Below, one piece after another: positions 42,819-51,435 of a DNA stretch of 51,435 nucleotides. Where the stretch lies: positions 1 to 51,435 of the forward strand of contig JAGNZC010000019.1 of NCBI GenBank assembly GCA_017984635.1, in the 5' to 3' direction. The notes under the pieces were generated by a model. The model was given only the letters and a program-made list of their open reading frames with translations, was not told the DNA's origin and ran no database searches. The stretch's first letter is position 1, and each line of letters starts with the position of its first letter. A program made the position numbers and the translations under genes. Source of the DNA: Crocinitomicaceae bacterium. GTDB lineage: Bacteria > Bacteroidota > Bacteroidia > Flavobacteriales_D > Crocinitomicaceae.

Positions 42819-43070
42819 TTACAACTTGTTAATCTTAACTTGTAAACCAGATTTTAAGTTAGCTGCTTTGTTTTTGTGGATAACATTTCTTTTTGCTAAT
42901 TTATCCAACATAGACACAACATTTTTTAATAATGTTTCTGCCTCTGTTTTATCTGTCATTGCGCGTAAATTACGAACTGCATTACGTGTAGTTTTATGTT
43001 GGTATTTATTACGCAATCTTTTAGAATCATTTGTTCTAATTCTTTTTTGTGCTGACTTGTGATTCGCCAT
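42819..43070 (-). CDS. rpsT: 30S ribosomal protein S20
   Basis: An 83-residue basic protein with the S20 start [22 protein letters not shown] (in parts) and helical remainder ending [13 protein letters not shown]. It binds 16S rRNA in the small subunit. It lies 34 bp downstream of two tRNA-Glu genes on the same strand with no terminator between, so all three probably share one transcript. Confidence 0.96.
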   Translation of the reverse strand: MANHKSAQKRIRTNDSKRLRNKYQHKTTRNAVRNLRAMTDKTEAETLLKNVVSMLDKLAKRNVIHKNKAANLKSGLQVKINKL

Positions 43071-43104
43071 TTTTTCTCTTTTTTTAAGTTTTTATTTTAC
43101 TCTG

Positions 43105-43176
43105 CAGCCCATAGGAGAATCGAACTCCTGTTTCCAGGATGAAAACCTGGCGTCCTAACCACTAGACGAATGGGCC
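43105..43176 (-). tRNA. tRNA-Glu (TTC)
   Basis: A 72-nt cloverleaf: acceptor GGCCCAT/ATGGGCT, anticodon stem CCAGG/CCTGG with loop TTTTCAT (anticodon TTC), and T-arm with GTTCGATTC. The CCA end is not encoded. It is identical to the copy at 43192-43263. Confidence 0.96.
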
Positions 43177-43191
43177 AAATTATGCATTTGG

Positions 43192-43263
43192 CAGCCCATA
43201 GGAGAATCGAACTCCTGTTTCCAGGATGAAAACCTGGCGTCCTAACCACTAGACGAATGGGCC
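43192..43263 (-). tRNA. tRNA-Glu (TTC), second identical copy
   Basis: The same 72-nt sequence as 43105-43176, separated by 15 bp. It is promoter-proximal in the unit tRNA-Glu, tRNA-Glu, rpsT. Confidence 0.96.
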
Positions 43264-43294
43264 GTATTTCAAATTCTCCCTCAATTTGGGAGTG

Positions 43295-43325
43295 CAAATA
43301 TACTTAGAAATTCTATATTAGCAAA
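43295..43325 (-). promoter_or_regulatory. Promoter of the tRNA-Glu/rpsT unit
   Basis: On the minus strand TTTG (43322-43325), a 19-bp spacer and TATATTTG (43295-43302) match the consensus exactly. A small hairpin, CTCCC/GGGAG (43276-43292), lies between the promoter and the first tRNA. Confidence 0.88.
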
Positions 43326-43342
43326 CGACTTCTGTATTTTTT

Positions 43343-44026
43343 TTAAAAAAAATCACTTTGGTCTGTTTTCATTTTAAATCCTAAACGCTTTCCAGTTTTT
43401 AATTGTAAATTATTACTGATTGCTTGAATTTGTCCAACAGATAACTCCTGAACGTATTCATAAGGAGGGGTAAGTAGGTCGAATTCAATGGCATGAGCAA
43501 ATGCAGCTTGAACAATTAATGCAATGATTGGGTCGTTGATTTGCGTGTTTTCAATGTCTCTAAACAAGTAACCCAATTGCCCTTTTCCTTCCATCATGAA
43601 ATGACGTTCATGGTTAATAAACATTCGACCAATTAAATAACCTGAATCTTCGTAACGGTTTTGAATGAAGGATTCTGCTAAAAAGTTATAAATATAAATC
43701 AATCCAAAATAACCTCGTTTGTCATCTGATCGGAGGTAATTCGTTCCCCATAATGCATTATCATCGGGTAATCGAAATACATTGTTGTGCTGGTGAAATA
43801 CCAATACATCGCTTCCAATGAAAACATGCATTTCGTAATCTCCTTTTTCTTTGTAACTCAGTCGAATGCGTTCGTCCTTGATTTTGGATTGTAATAAAGT
43901 CAATTCAGCTTTTATCGCTTCCTTCAATGAACTGAAAAGAACGTTGCAATCATCTGCAATGTTTTGTTTCAAGGCTGCTTTGTTTAAAAGCAAGTCTAAA
44001 ATGATTTTATGATTGTCGTTCTTCAT
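43343..44026 (-). CDS. Conserved-looking protein of unknown function
   Basis: A 227-residue soluble protein without signal peptide or membrane segments. Features that can be seen are an N-terminal helical part, MHVFIGSDVLVFHQHNNVFRLP as paired strands (in parts), and a helical middle with FLAESFIQNRYEDSGYLIGRMF. No family is recognised. It starts 11 bp after the proS stop on the same strand and probably shares its transcript. Confidence 0.7.
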   Translation of the reverse strand: MKNDNHKIILDLLLNKAALKQNIADDCNVLFSSLKEAIKAELTLLQSKIKDERIRLSYKEKGDYEMHVFIGSDVLVFHQHNNVFRLPDDNALWGTNYLRSDDKRGYFGLIYIYNFLAESFIQNRYEDSGYLIGRMFINHERHFMMEGKGQLGYLFRDIENTQINDPIIALIVQAAFAHAIEFDLLTPPYEYVQELSVGQIQAISNNLQLKTGKRLGFKMKTDQSDFF

Positions 44027-44037
44027 GGATTCTTTTC

Positions 44038-45510
44038 TTAATATGCTTTAGCGAAAATAACACGTTTCGAAGAAGGTTTTCCAGTTACCATACAGAATCC
44101 GGCTTCCTCTGGTTGGTCTAATGCGATGCAACGAATGGTAGCTTGTGTTTCTTCTTTGATTTTAGCTTCTGTTTCTTTTGTACCGTCCCAGTGAGCTAAG
44201 AAAAAACCACCTTTGTCAATTTCTTTTTTAAACGCTTCATACGTGTCTACAGAGTGCATGTTTTCACTTCTGAATTTCTTCGCTCGTTCTAATAAATTAA
44301 CTTGTATGTCTTTTAATAATTGTTCGATTACTTCAGCAATGTTTGCGAAATCAACAATTTCTTTTTCTTTCGTGTCTCTTCGAGCAAGTTCTACTTTACC
44401 GTTTTCTAAATCACGTGGACCCATTGTTAAACGAACGGGAACACCTTTAGATTCGTATTCTGCAAATTTCCATCCTGGACGTCTGTTTTCGTCGTTATCG
44501 TATTTGAATGAAATACCTTTTGCTTTCAACTCTAAACGTAATGCTTCAAATTTCTCGTTAATTGCTGTTAAATCTTCTTCTGTTCGGTGAATTGGAATCG
44601 CAACAACTTGAATAGGAGCTAGAGCTGGAGGTAAAACCAAGCCTTCGTCATCGGAATGTGTCATAATTAATGCTCCCATTAATCGAGTTGAAACACCCCA
44701 AGAAGTTGCCCAAACATGTTCTAATTTACCTTCTTTGTCAGCAAACTTCACATCAAATGCTTTGGCGAAATTTTGTCCTAAAAAGTGAGATGTTCCTGCT
44801 TGTAGTGCTTTTCCATCTTGCATCATTGATTCAATACAATAAGTGTCTTCTGCTCCTGCAAAACGTTCGCTTTCTGTTTTACGTCCTTTAATTACAGGCA
44901 TTGACATATAGTTTTCAGCAAAATCTTCGTACACATCCAACATTAACTCTGCTTCTGTGATTGCTTCTGCTTTAGATGCATGTGCTGTGTGACCTTCTTG
45001 CCATAAGAATTCGGCAGTGCGTAAAAATAAACGCGTTCGCATTTCCCAACGTACAACATTTGCCCATTGGTTGATTAAAATTGGTAAATCTCTGTAGGAT
45101 TGAATCCAATTTTTATAAGAATTCCAAATAATGGTTTCTGATGTAGGACGTACAATTAACTCTTCTTCTAACTTCGCGTCTGGATCAACGATAATTCCGC
45201 TACCATCTTCTGCGTTTTTCAGACGATAATGCGTTACAACAGCACATTCTTTTGCAAATCCTTCTACGTGACTTGCTTCTTTACTCAAATAAGATTTTGG
45301 GATAAACAAAGGGAAATAGGCATTTGAGTGACCAGTTTCTTTGAATTTTTGATCCAAGATATCTTTCATCTTTTCCCAAATTGCATAACCATAAGGTTTG
45401 ATGATCATACAACCTCTAACATCAGAATGTTCTGCTAAATCAGCTCTGTAAACTAATTCATTGTACCATTTTGAATAATCTTCTTCGCGAGTTGTGTATT
45501 TTTGTGCCAT
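44038..45510 (-). CDS. proS: Prolyl-tRNA synthetase (archaeal/eukaryote-like type)
   Basis: A 490-residue class II aminoacyl-tRNA synthetase charging tRNA-Pro. Motif 2 region [16 protein letters not shown] and [31 protein letters not shown] (in parts) are diagnostic; the anticodon-binding domain begins near 290 (IQVVAIPI), and the C-terminal zinc-domain-like end follows. It lacks the editing insertion of the E. coli-type enzyme, so it is the short ProRS class. A -7 element lies 28 bp upstream. Confidence 0.95.
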   Translation of the reverse strand: MAQKYTTREEDYSKWYNELVYRADLAEHSDVRGCMIIKPYGYAIWEKMKDILDQKFKETGHSNAYFPLFIPKSYLSKEASHVEGFAKECAVVTHYRLKNAEDGSGIIVDPDAKLEEELIVRPTSETIIWNSYKNWIQSYRDLPILINQWANVVRWEMRTRLFLRTAEFLWQEGHTAHASKAEAITEAELMLDVYEDFAENYMSMPVIKGRKTESERFAGAEDTYCIESMMQDGKALQAGTSHFLGQNFAKAFDVKFADKEGKLEHVWATSWGVSTRLMGALIMTHSDDEGLVLPPALAPIQVVAIPIHRTEEDLTAINEKFEALRLELKAKGISFKYDNDENRRPGWKFAEYESKGVPVRLTMGPRDLENGKVELARRDTKEKEIVDFANIAEVIEQLLKDIQVNLLERAKKFRSENMHSVDTYEAFKKEIDKGGFFLAHWDGTKETEAKIKEETQATIRCIALDQPEEAGFCMVTGKPSSKRVIFAKAY

Positions 45511-45538
45511 TGATATGTTAAAATTTCGTCTTGAATTG

Positions 45539-45546
45539 CAAAGTTA
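45539..45546 (-). promoter_or_regulatory. -7 promoter element of proS
   Basis: TAACTTTG on the minus strand matches TAnnTTTG. No TTTG is found at the -33 distance. Confidence 0.5.
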
Positions 45547-45590
45547 TAAAATATTGGTTAGCTTTATTAAATAATTAAATAATAGAAGCC

Positions 45591-46550
45591 ATGAAACAGT
45601 ATAAAAAAATCACCTATCTTATTGGAGTTGTAGTAAGTTTATCTTCCTGTTACACTACTCAATTAATTGATGACGATGTTTATAGTATGAAAGATGCCAA
45701 TGTTCAAATTGGTGAAACACTAACAGATGAAACATCTTATGCAACTTTTAAAGACCGCACACATAAAAATGAACGTGTCAATTCTTATTATACTACAAGA
45801 GAACGTTTTGATATGAATCCTTCTTGGAGTCAGTGGAATAATTACTATTTTTTGAATCGTTATTATAGAAGTTCATTTGGTTTTCTTTTGGATCCATTTT
45901 ATAGAAATCAGTTTGGATATTCAACGTATTTCGCCATTAATAATTTAGGTTTGGTGAATGCTACTTATGGATCTGCTTATGGTTTCTATGGTTCAAATGT
46001 GAATTATTACGACCATAATTATTCCACTCTGGTTTCTGGTTTTTATGGAGGTTCTTTTAATTCTGGTGGAACGTCAGGAATTAATGTTGTCAATAATAAT
46101 GTCAATCATGTAATTGTTGGTCCTAGAGGAACCATGTCAGGAATTTCTAATTCATCAAGTATTGGAAATAAAATGATGTTGAAAAACGCACATAGCAATC
46201 GAGTAAATACATTTAGTAATGTAGAATCAAATCCCACTTTTTCAAGAACTGAAAAGCAAGATCGAACACAATCTAAACGGGATATATTAACACCTGTTGA
46301 CAAAACAACAAATCGAACAGCTACTTCTTCAAGAACTGATGGAAGAGTATACAATGTTGGAACTTATAATTCACGTGAACAACATTCATTGGAACGAAAT
46401 GGTAATTCAGGTAATCGACAGAATAATAGTACTTCTCCAGGACGTTCATCTAGTGGGAATCAAAATGCTAATCCAACTAGATCAAATGGAAATAATCAAA
46501 ATGCTAATCCATCTAGATCAAACGGTAATGTAGGGCCAAGAAGAAATTAA
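45591..46550 (+). CDS. Lipoprotein with Tyr/Asn/Ser-rich body and repetitive tail (unknown)
   Basis: A 319-residue predicted lipoprotein (lipobox LSSC, Cys20). The middle (about 80-165) is rich in Tyr, Phe, Asn and Gly with no known domain. The C-terminal third is polar and low-complexity, ending with two copies of a 12-residue unit, NQNANPxRSNGN, encoded by 36-bp repeats at 46458-46493 and 46494-46526. Such tails are usually disordered and surface-exposed. It lies 4 bp before the OMPP1-like gene, so the two are probably expressed together. Confidence 0.75.
   Translation: MKQYKKITYLIGVVVSLSSCYTTQLIDDDVYSMKDANVQIGETLTDETSYATFKDRTHKNERVNSYYTTRERFDMNPSWSQWNNYYFLNRYYRSSFGFLLDPFYRNQFGYSTYFAINNLGLVNATYGSAYGFYGSNVNYYDHNYSTLVSGFYGGSFNSGGTSGINVVNNNVNHVIVGPRGTMSGISNSSSIGNKMMLKNAHSNRVNTFSNVESNPTFSRTEKQDRTQSKRDILTPVDKTTNRTATSSRTDGRVYNVGTYNSREQHSLERNGNSGNRQNNSTSPGRSSSGNQNANPTRSNGNNQNANPSRSNGNVGPRRN
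46458..46526 (+). repeat. Two-copy 36-bp in-frame tandem repeat
   Basis: AATCAAAATGCTAATCC begins each unit at 46458 and 46494. The units encode NQNANPTRSNGN and NQNANPSRSNGN, near the end of the lipoprotein. Confidence 0.8.
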
Positions 46551-46554
46551 AAGT

Positions 46555-48012
46555 ATGAAAATTCTATTAACACCTTTTTTCTTATTATTTCTTTTCATTG
46601 TGAATGCTCAAAATGAAATTGATTTATACCGTTATTCAAAAACTACGTACCAAGGTTCTGCACGATTTGAAGCGATGGGAGGTTCGTTTGGCGCATTAGG
46701 TGCTGATTTAAGTTCTGCACAAATTAATCCTGCTGGCTATGGACGCTATTCTAGCTCTCAAATTGGAGGTTCTGTTTTTGGTGGCGTGGTCAATAACACT
46801 TCAATTTTTAATGCTAATTCTTCTAATCGAAGTGAAGGTTTTGGTGGCTTGGGTAATGCTGCAATTGTTATAACACAAGATGTATCTGATGATAATAATG
46901 GGTTTCAATTTCTTCAAGTAGGTTTAGGGTACAATAGAATAGAAAGTTACCGCAATTCATTTAAGTATTCAGGTCAACAATATTATTCATTGCTAGACGA
47001 TTATGTGGATCAGGCTTATGGATATTACTCGGATGAATTAAGCACTTATTTTCCTTTTTCTACTGATTTAGCATACCAAACTGGTGCTTTGACTTACAAT
47101 TCAAGTGGTCCATTTTATCAATCAAAATTGAACAGTGGTGATGTCATTCACGATCGAAATGTAAACGCAACAGGTGGTGTAAATGAGTTTTTCTTATCTG
47201 TGAGTGCTAATTATGTTAATCGGTTATACATCGGAGCAAATATAGGTGTTCGAACGTTTAATTACGAAGAGGAAATACAACACAGTGAACGATTAACTGA
47301 TTATACAGGTACCGATTTTAGAGGATTTGATTATAATTACTCTTTAAAAACAACAGGAACAGGGTTGAATTTAAAAATCGGAGCAATTTATTTAATTACG
47401 CCCTCCATTCGATTGGGATTAGCAGTGCATACACCAACTTTTACAGATTTAAAAGATGAGTATTCAGCTGACATGATTTCTTATTTTGAAACCTATTCAT
47501 CTAGTGTTTTACCTTCAAAAATCCCATCAGGAGTTAATAAATATGGGATCAGAAATCCGACAAAAATAATTGGTTCACTAGGTTTTGTGTTTGGAATGCG
47601 TGGTAGTTTAAATGTAGATGTAGAATATTTGAACTATCAGAATGCCTATTTAACTGCAACATCTGATGAAAGTTATCCAAGTTACGATTATAAATATGAA
47701 AATGATGCTGCAGAAAAATTATTTCAACGCGCAATTAATCTTAGAATTGGTGGTGAGATAGTTGTTTTAACTTCTTTTTATGTTAGAGCAGGATACGGTT
47801 ATTATGGCAATGCATTTAAAACAGGTTCTGAATTAAATCCGGATCAACTTTTATCAGGTGGTGTTGGCTACAAACGCGGTAATTACAATTTTGATATTGC
47901 ATTTAAAAGACAGTATAGTAATTATAATTATTTTTCTTTTTCAAGAGGTGTTACAGAAATGGATGCAACAAGAAATTCCATTACACTGAGTGCAACTTAT
48001 AAATTCAATTAA
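46555..48012 (+). CDS. OMPP1/FadL/TodX-like outer-membrane protein
   Basis: A 485-residue protein with a signal peptide (cut near VNAQ). The mature start RYSKTTYQGSARFEAMGGSF, then GALGADLSSAQINPAGYGRY, is the hatch signature of the OMPP1/FadL family of hydrophobic-compound channels, and IRLGLAVHTPTFTDLKDEYS (in parts) and the beta-barrel end ITLSATYKFN agree. The natural substrate is unknown. An intrinsic terminator follows. Confidence 0.88.
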   Translation: MKILLTPFFLLFLFIVNAQNEIDLYRYSKTTYQGSARFEAMGGSFGALGADLSSAQINPAGYGRYSSSQIGGSVFGGVVNNTSIFNANSSNRSEGFGGLGNAAIVITQDVSDDNNGFQFLQVGLGYNRIESYRNSFKYSGQQYYSLLDDYVDQAYGYYSDELSTYFPFSTDLAYQTGALTYNSSGPFYQSKLNSGDVIHDRNVNATGGVNEFFLSVSANYVNRLYIGANIGVRTFNYEEEIQHSERLTDYTGTDFRGFDYNYSLKTTGTGLNLKIGAIYLITPSIRLGLAVHTPTFTDLKDEYSADMISYFETYSSSVLPSKIPSGVNKYGIRNPTKIIGSLGFVFGMRGSLNVDVEYLNYQNAYLTATSDESYPSYDYKYENDAAEKLFQRAINLRIGGEIVVLTSFYVRAGYGYYGNAFKTGSELNPDQLLSGGVGYKRGNYNFDIAFKRQYSNYNYFSFSRGVTEMDATRNSITLSATYKFN

Positions 48013-48016
48013 AACA

Positions 48017-48046
48017 GAAAAGCCTAATTTTGCAATTAGGCTTTTC
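48017..48046 (+). terminator. Intrinsic terminator of the lipoprotein/OMPP1-like unit
   Basis: GAAAAGCCTAATT (48017-48029) pairs perfectly over 13 bp with AATTAGGCTTTTC (48034-48046) around TTGC. It ends with four T. Confidence 0.85.
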
Positions 48047-48064
48047 AAACAAACAACAACAAAC

Positions 48065-48098
48065 AACCTTTACATTTCCGTAGAACCTGTAAAGGGTT
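48065..48098. other. Stem-loop in the clpB upstream region
   Basis: AACCTTTACA (48065-48074) pairs with TGTAAAGG-GTT (48088-48098), 10 bp with one bulged G, around a 13-nt loop. A T-rich stretch begins nearby (48102-48107), so it could be a second terminator or an RNA element. The remaining gene-free stretch to 48212 shows nothing clear. Confidence 0.4.
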
Positions 48099-48212
48099 AC
48101 TTTTTCCTTTCGGTTATCTTTTAATGGATTTAAAAAATCTCATTTTATAGTTCTCGTTCATTCATACGAAATACTCAAATAAAAGTTTCATTCGTTAATA
48201 TTTTTATGTAAT

Positions 48213-48256
48213 TGACACATTGTCAGTTTTTTAATGCTTGATTTGACATATTGTCA
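48213..48256. promoter_or_regulatory. Paired palindromic operator-like sites upstream of clpB
   Basis: TGACACATTGTCA (48213-48225) and TGACATATTGTCA (48244-48256) share the form TGACA-N3-TGTCA. Their centres are 31 bp apart, about three helical turns, placing both on the same DNA face. They lie 68-111 bp before the clpB ATG. Heat-shock or stress control is inferred from the gene they precede. Confidence 0.65.
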
Positions 48257-48323
48257 CGCTTTCGATCTCTTTTCAGTTTGGTCTTTCTTTTGACGCTTAT
48301 TTATAAACCAATTTAGTGTAAAA

Positions 48324-50933
48324 ATGGAAAGCAATAAATTTACAATTAAGTCGCAAGAAATTTTACAAAAAGCGAATGAGTTAGCTAGTGAAAACGGTCA
48401 TAAAGTGATTGAAAACGGTCACTTATTAAAGGCTATGTTGGATACAGATCAAACGGTTATCCCCTTTTTATTGTCAAAATTAGCTATTTCAAAAACGGTA
48501 CTTGAAAAAGTGATGAATCAACTTTTTAATTCGTATCCAAAAGTTGAAGGAGGACAATTGTATTTGAGTAATGCAACAAATCAAGTTTTACAAGATGCTC
48601 AACTTTTAATGAGCGAATTTAACGATTCATTTATTTCGGTAGAACTCTTGTTGTATGCAATGTTAGAGAAAAAAGACACCATCAGTCAGGTGTTAAAAGA
48701 TAGTGGAATTACCAAAAAGAATTTAAAAGAAGCAATTATGGATTTAAGAAAAGGTCAAAACGTAACTTCTGAAAATCAAGAAAATACGTATCAATCGTTA
48801 GAGAAATACGCAAAAAACTTAAATGAATTAGCGCGTGCAGGGAAATTAGATCCTGTAATCGGACGTGATGATGAAATTCGAAGAGTACTACAAATATTAA
48901 CGAGAAGAACAAAAAATAATCCGATTTTAATTGGAGAACCGGGTGTTGGTAAAACAGCCATTGCAGAAGGCTTAGCACATCGAATTATCGATGGAGATGT
49001 GCCAGATAATTTAAAGTCCAAACAAGTGTATTCTTTAGATATGGGAGCTTTAATTGCTGGTGCAAAATACAAAGGTGAATTTGAAGAGCGATTGAAAGCA
49101 GTAATTAAAGAAGTAATCGATGCAGATGGTGAGATAATTTTATTCATTGATGAAATTCATACCTTAGTTGGTGCAGGTGGAGGAGGCGATGGCGCAATGG
49201 ATGCCGCTAATATTTTGAAACCAGCGTTGGCAAGAGGTGAATTAAGAGCTGTGGGTGCAACTACCTTGAATGAATACCAAAAGTATTTTGAAAAAGACAA
49301 GGCATTGGTTCGACGTTTTCAAACGGTTTTAGTTGATGAACCTACTACGGAAGATGCGATTTCTATTTTGAGAGGAATCAAAGAGAAATACGAAAATCAT
49401 CATAAAGTGTTGATTAAAGATGCAGCGATTATTGCGGCTGTTGAATTATCACAGCGTTACATAACAGATCGTCAGTTGCCAGATAAAGCAATAGATCTAA
49501 TTGATGAAGCAGCTTCTAAATTACGCATGGAAATCAATTCTAAACCAGAAGAACTAGATGAGATAGAGCGTAAAATTATGCAACTTCAAATTGAAAAGGA
49601 AGCAATTAAACGTGAAAATGATACCAAGAAATTAGATCAAATTGAACGTGAATTAGCTAATTTGAATGAATCAAAAGATACGTTTAATGCAAAATGGCAA
49701 GCGGAGAAAAGTGTGGTGGACGCTGTACAAAAAACAAAAGAAGAAATTGAACAGTTAAAATTTGAAGCAGATCAAGCAGAACGTAATGGCGATTATGGAA
49801 AAGTAGCTGAAATCAGATATGGATTGTTAAAAGATGCAACACAAAAATTAGAAGATAGTAAGAAAGCATTGACGGAATTGCAAGCTACTTCTAAAATGAT
49901 CAAAGAAGAAGTGGATGTCGATGAAATTGCTGAAGTAGTTTCAAAATGGACAGGAATTCCAGTTACCAAAATGATTGAAAGTGAAGTAGTGAAATTATTG
50001 CGTTTAGAAGATGAATTGAAAAAACGTGTTGTTGGTCAAGACGAACCAATTGAAGCACTTTCAGATGCCATTCGTCGTTCAAGAGCTGGATTACAAGATC
50101 CGCGTAAACCGATTGGATCTTTTATCTTTTTAGGAACGACTGGTGTTGGTAAAACCGAATTAGCGAAAGCTTTAGCGGATTATTTGTTCAACGATGAAAA
50201 TGCAATGACGCGAATTGATATGAGTGAATACCAAGAAAAACACAGTGTTTCGAGATTGGTAGGAGCGCCTCCGGGATATGTTGGTTACGATGAAGGAGGT
50301 CAATTGACAGAAGCGGTTCGAAGAAAGCCTTATTCCATTGTTTTATTGGATGAAATTGAAAAAGCACATCCAGATGTATTCAATATTTTGTTGCAAGTTT
50401 TAGATGATGGACGGTTAACAGATAACAAAGGGCGTTTGGTGAATTTTAAAAATACCTTAATCATTATGACTTCTAATCTAGGTTCTACAATGATTCATGA
50501 AGCATTTGAAAATGTGACACCCGCTACTTTTGAAAAAGCTAGAGAAAAAGCAAAATTGAATGTGTTAGAATTATTGAAGCAAACAATACGTCCCGAATTT
50601 TTAAATAGAATTGATGAAACGCTTTTATTCTTACCATTAACGAAAGAGAATGTAAAGGAAATTGTTCAAATTCAATTGGATCAATTGTCAAAAAAATTGA
50701 AAGAATATGAAATGGATTTAGTTGTGAGTCCTGAAGCATTTAATTGGTTAGCAGAAGTAGGTTATGATCCGTTTTTTGGAGCCCGACCAGTCAAAAGAGT
50801 CATTCAAAAAAATGTACTCAATGAATTGTCGAAAGCAATGTTAAGTGGGACAATCGACAAAACGCAACCTGTTGTACTGGATATTTTTGATGGAAAAATT
50901 GTTTTTCGAAAACCGATCAAAAGCGAACTATAA
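48324..50933 (+). CDS. clpB: ATP-dependent disaggregase ClpB
   Basis: An 869-residue Hsp100 protein that, with DnaK, pulls apart protein aggregates after heat stress. Order: N-domain (about 5-145, two Clp repeats), AAA-1 with GEPGVGKT (204-211) and [14 protein letters not shown], coiled-coil middle domain (about 405-525), AAA-2 with [13 protein letters not shown] and [15 protein letters not shown], and the C-terminal D2 small domain. The middle domain identifies ClpB rather than ClpA or ClpC. Paired palindromes lie upstream; a TTTG at 48277 has no matching -7 element. Confidence 0.97.
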   Translation: MESNKFTIKSQEILQKANELASENGHKVIENGHLLKAMLDTDQTVIPFLLSKLAISKTVLEKVMNQLFNSYPKVEGGQLYLSNATNQVLQDAQLLMSEFNDSFISVELLLYAMLEKKDTISQVLKDSGITKKNLKEAIMDLRKGQNVTSENQENTYQSLEKYAKNLNELARAGKLDPVIGRDDEIRRVLQILTRRTKNNPILIGEPGVGKTAIAEGLAHRIIDGDVPDNLKSKQVYSLDMGALIAGAKYKGEFEERLKAVIKEVIDADGEIILFIDEIHTLVGAGGGGDGAMDAANILKPALARGELRAVGATTLNEYQKYFEKDKALVRRFQTVLVDEPTTEDAISILRGIKEKYENHHKVLIKDAAIIAAVELSQRYITDRQLPDKAIDLIDEAASKLRMEINSKPEELDEIERKIMQLQIEKEAIKRENDTKKLDQIERELANLNESKDTFNAKWQAEKSVVDAVQKTKEEIEQLKFEADQAERNGDYGKVAEIRYGLLKDATQKLEDSKKALTELQATSKMIKEEVDVDEIAEVVSKWTGIPVTKMIESEVVKLLRLEDELKKRVVGQDEPIEALSDAIRRSRAGLQDPRKPIGSFIFLGTTGVGKTELAKALADYLFNDENAMTRIDMSEYQEKHSVSRLVGAPPGYVGYDEGGQLTEAVRRKPYSIVLLDEIEKAHPDVFNILLQVLDDGRLTDNKGRLVNFKNTLIIMTSNLGSTMIHEAFENVTPATFEKAREKAKLNVLELLKQTIRPEFLNRIDETLLFLPLTKENVKEIVQIQLDQLSKKLKEYEMDLVVSPEAFNWLAEVGYDPFFGARPVKRVIQKNVLNELSKAMLSGTIDKTQPVVLDIFDGKIVFRKPIKSEL

Positions 50934-50940
50934 TGAAATA

Positions 50941-50971
50941 AAAAAGAGGAACAAACGTTCCTCTTTTTTTT
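50941..50971 (+). terminator. Intrinsic terminator of clpB
   Basis: AAAAGAGGAAC (50942-50952) pairs with GTTCCTCTTTT (50957-50967) around AAAC, followed by a T run. It lies 8 bp after the clpB stop. Confidence 0.92.
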
Positions 50972-51193
50972 ACCTAAATAAAGCAACGAAAATTTCTTTT
51001 TCAAACAGATAGTTGTTTTAAAATACTTTTTCCTAATTATTTGATAACTAAAAACATGCCGAATAATTTAATTAATTATTAATGAGTTAGTTACGGTTCT
51101 ATGTGAAGCTTATATTTTCCATTTTTTGGAATGAAATTTTTAAAATGAAAATTTGAATTGTTGGTAAATCGTTAAAAGTTACCTTACTTTCGA
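50972..51193. other. AT-rich intergenic stretch
   Basis: About 220 bp between the clpB terminator and the next promoter. I see no gene, tRNA or clear repeat; only AT-rich runs with weak palindromes such as TTAATTAA. Confidence 0.5.
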
Positions 51194-51224
51194 CTTGCTA
51201 TCATCACATTGTTCTTTATTTTTG
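51194..51224 (+). promoter_or_regulatory. Promoter of the M61 peptidase gene
   Basis: CTTG (51194-51197), a 19-bp spacer and TATTTTTG (51217-51224) fit the consensus. The perfect palindrome ATTCAAAT-A-ATTTGAAT (51225-51241) fills the whole gap to the ATG. Confidence 0.75.
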
Positions 51225-51241
51225 ATTCAAATAATTTGAAT

Positions 51242-51435
51242 ATGAAAAAAATACTTTTGTTTATTGCTTTAATTTTAAGTGTAAACACGATAATTTCTCA
51301 AGAAATAGCATATGATTTGAGTATGAAAAAACCTCAAAATCATCTTTTTAACGTTGCTTTAACGCTTAAAAATTTCAAAGAATCAACCTTGCTTTTAAAA
51401 TTACCAACTTGGTCACCTGGTTCGTATTTGATTCG
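51242..51435 (+). CDS. M61 family (glycyl aminopeptidase-like) peptidase, N-terminal part
   Basis: The first 64 residues are in the window; the gene runs off the edge. A signal peptide (MKKILLFIALILSVNTIISQ) is followed by EIAYDLSMKKPQNHLFNVAL and KLPTWSPGSYLIR. The last motif is the conserved start of the M61 N-terminal domain (P-x-W-x-P-G-S-Y). Full-length members carry an HExxH zinc site and usually a PDZ domain, neither visible here. Confidence 0.8.
   Translation, partial: MKKILLFIALILSVNTIISQEIAYDLSMKKPQNHLFNVALTLKNFKESTLLLKLPTWSPGSYLI

Noticed and set aside
43097..43297. A 66-codon open frame on the minus strand
   Set aside because: It runs straight through the two tRNA-Glu genes and its repeated peptide simply reflects their identical sequence.
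46370..46379. TTCACGTGAA palindrome as a parS site
   Set aside because: Only about 12 of 16 positions fit the usual parS consensus, it lies in a coding region far from parAB, and CACGTG cores occur several times elsewhere in the window by chance.
48791..49147. A 118-codon open frame on the minus strand
   Set aside because: It lies wholly inside clpB in antisense, has no promoter or family features, and is typical of shadow frames in well-conserved genes.

Overview
The window is a stretch of a low-GC chromosome from a member of the Bacteroidota, most likely order Flavobacteriales (the rank is inference). The signs are: promoters of the form TTTG-N19-TAnnTTTG, the Bacteroidota -33/-7 consensus, seen cleanly at several genes; no obvious Shine-Dalgarno sequences; a short 288-residue RpoD; a long NusB; an N-terminally extended GAPDH; and families typical of this phylum (DUF3276, DUF5683, DUF1573, Porin_10-like porin, OMPP1/FadL-like protein, SusC-type barrel with a carboxypeptidase-regulatory domain).

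Layout. 1-1450: end of a pentapeptide-repeat gene and ilvE. 1492-9281: a secreted unknown, then a tight minus-strand run parA-parB-DUF5683-dapB-lepB-wbqC-EEP nuclease, with overlaps or gaps of only a few bases. 9432-11521: DUF3276 protein and an ABC exporter. 11615-15230: leucine dehydrogenase-nusB-DUF1573-yajC, then two small lipoproteins that share a cysteine pattern. 15298-19356: gap, rpoD and a DegP/HtrA protease. 19495-25350: dapF-GNAT-mltG-glycosylasparaginase-beta-mannosidase, largely overlapping. 25428-30363: marR with a TonB-receptor-like barrel, nitroreductase, an outer-membrane protein and a cupin. 35285-40417: hemB, M50 protease, Smr protein and a membrane MutS-like ATPase, preceded on the map by the separate fabG gene. 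40418-41021: a gene-free stretch with a strong hairpin and 97-bp tandem repeats. 41022-45510: porin, rpsT with two identical tRNA-Glu genes, an unknown gene and proS. 45591-51435: a surface lipoprotein, an OMPP1-like protein, clpB and the start of an M61 peptidase.

The most unusual region is 30604-35185. Two multi-gene blocks sit between the cupin gene and the mutS-like gene, all on the plus strand. Each begins with GTTATG and ends with an exactly complementary sequence: GTTATGGTC/GACCATAAC for the first block and GTTATGCCTT/AAGGCATAAC for the second. The junction between them (32685-32764) can fold into a long imperfect hairpin laid out like an integron attC site. This is the arrangement expected of integron gene cassettes, but no integrase is present in the window. 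The first block carries a secreted coiled-coil/TPR protein and an 88-residue protein. The second carries a P-loop kinase-like protein, a PIN + GNAT-like + EVE-like multidomain protein and an ASCH-domain protein in overlapping frames. That trio is a plausible undescribed defence or toxin-antitoxin-like module.

Regulatory features of note are a palindrome inside the marR promoter spacer with an apparently leaderless start, paired TGACA-N3-TGTCA palindromes 31 bp apart upstream of clpB, and a perfect 17-nt palindrome between promoter and start codon of the M61 peptidase gene.
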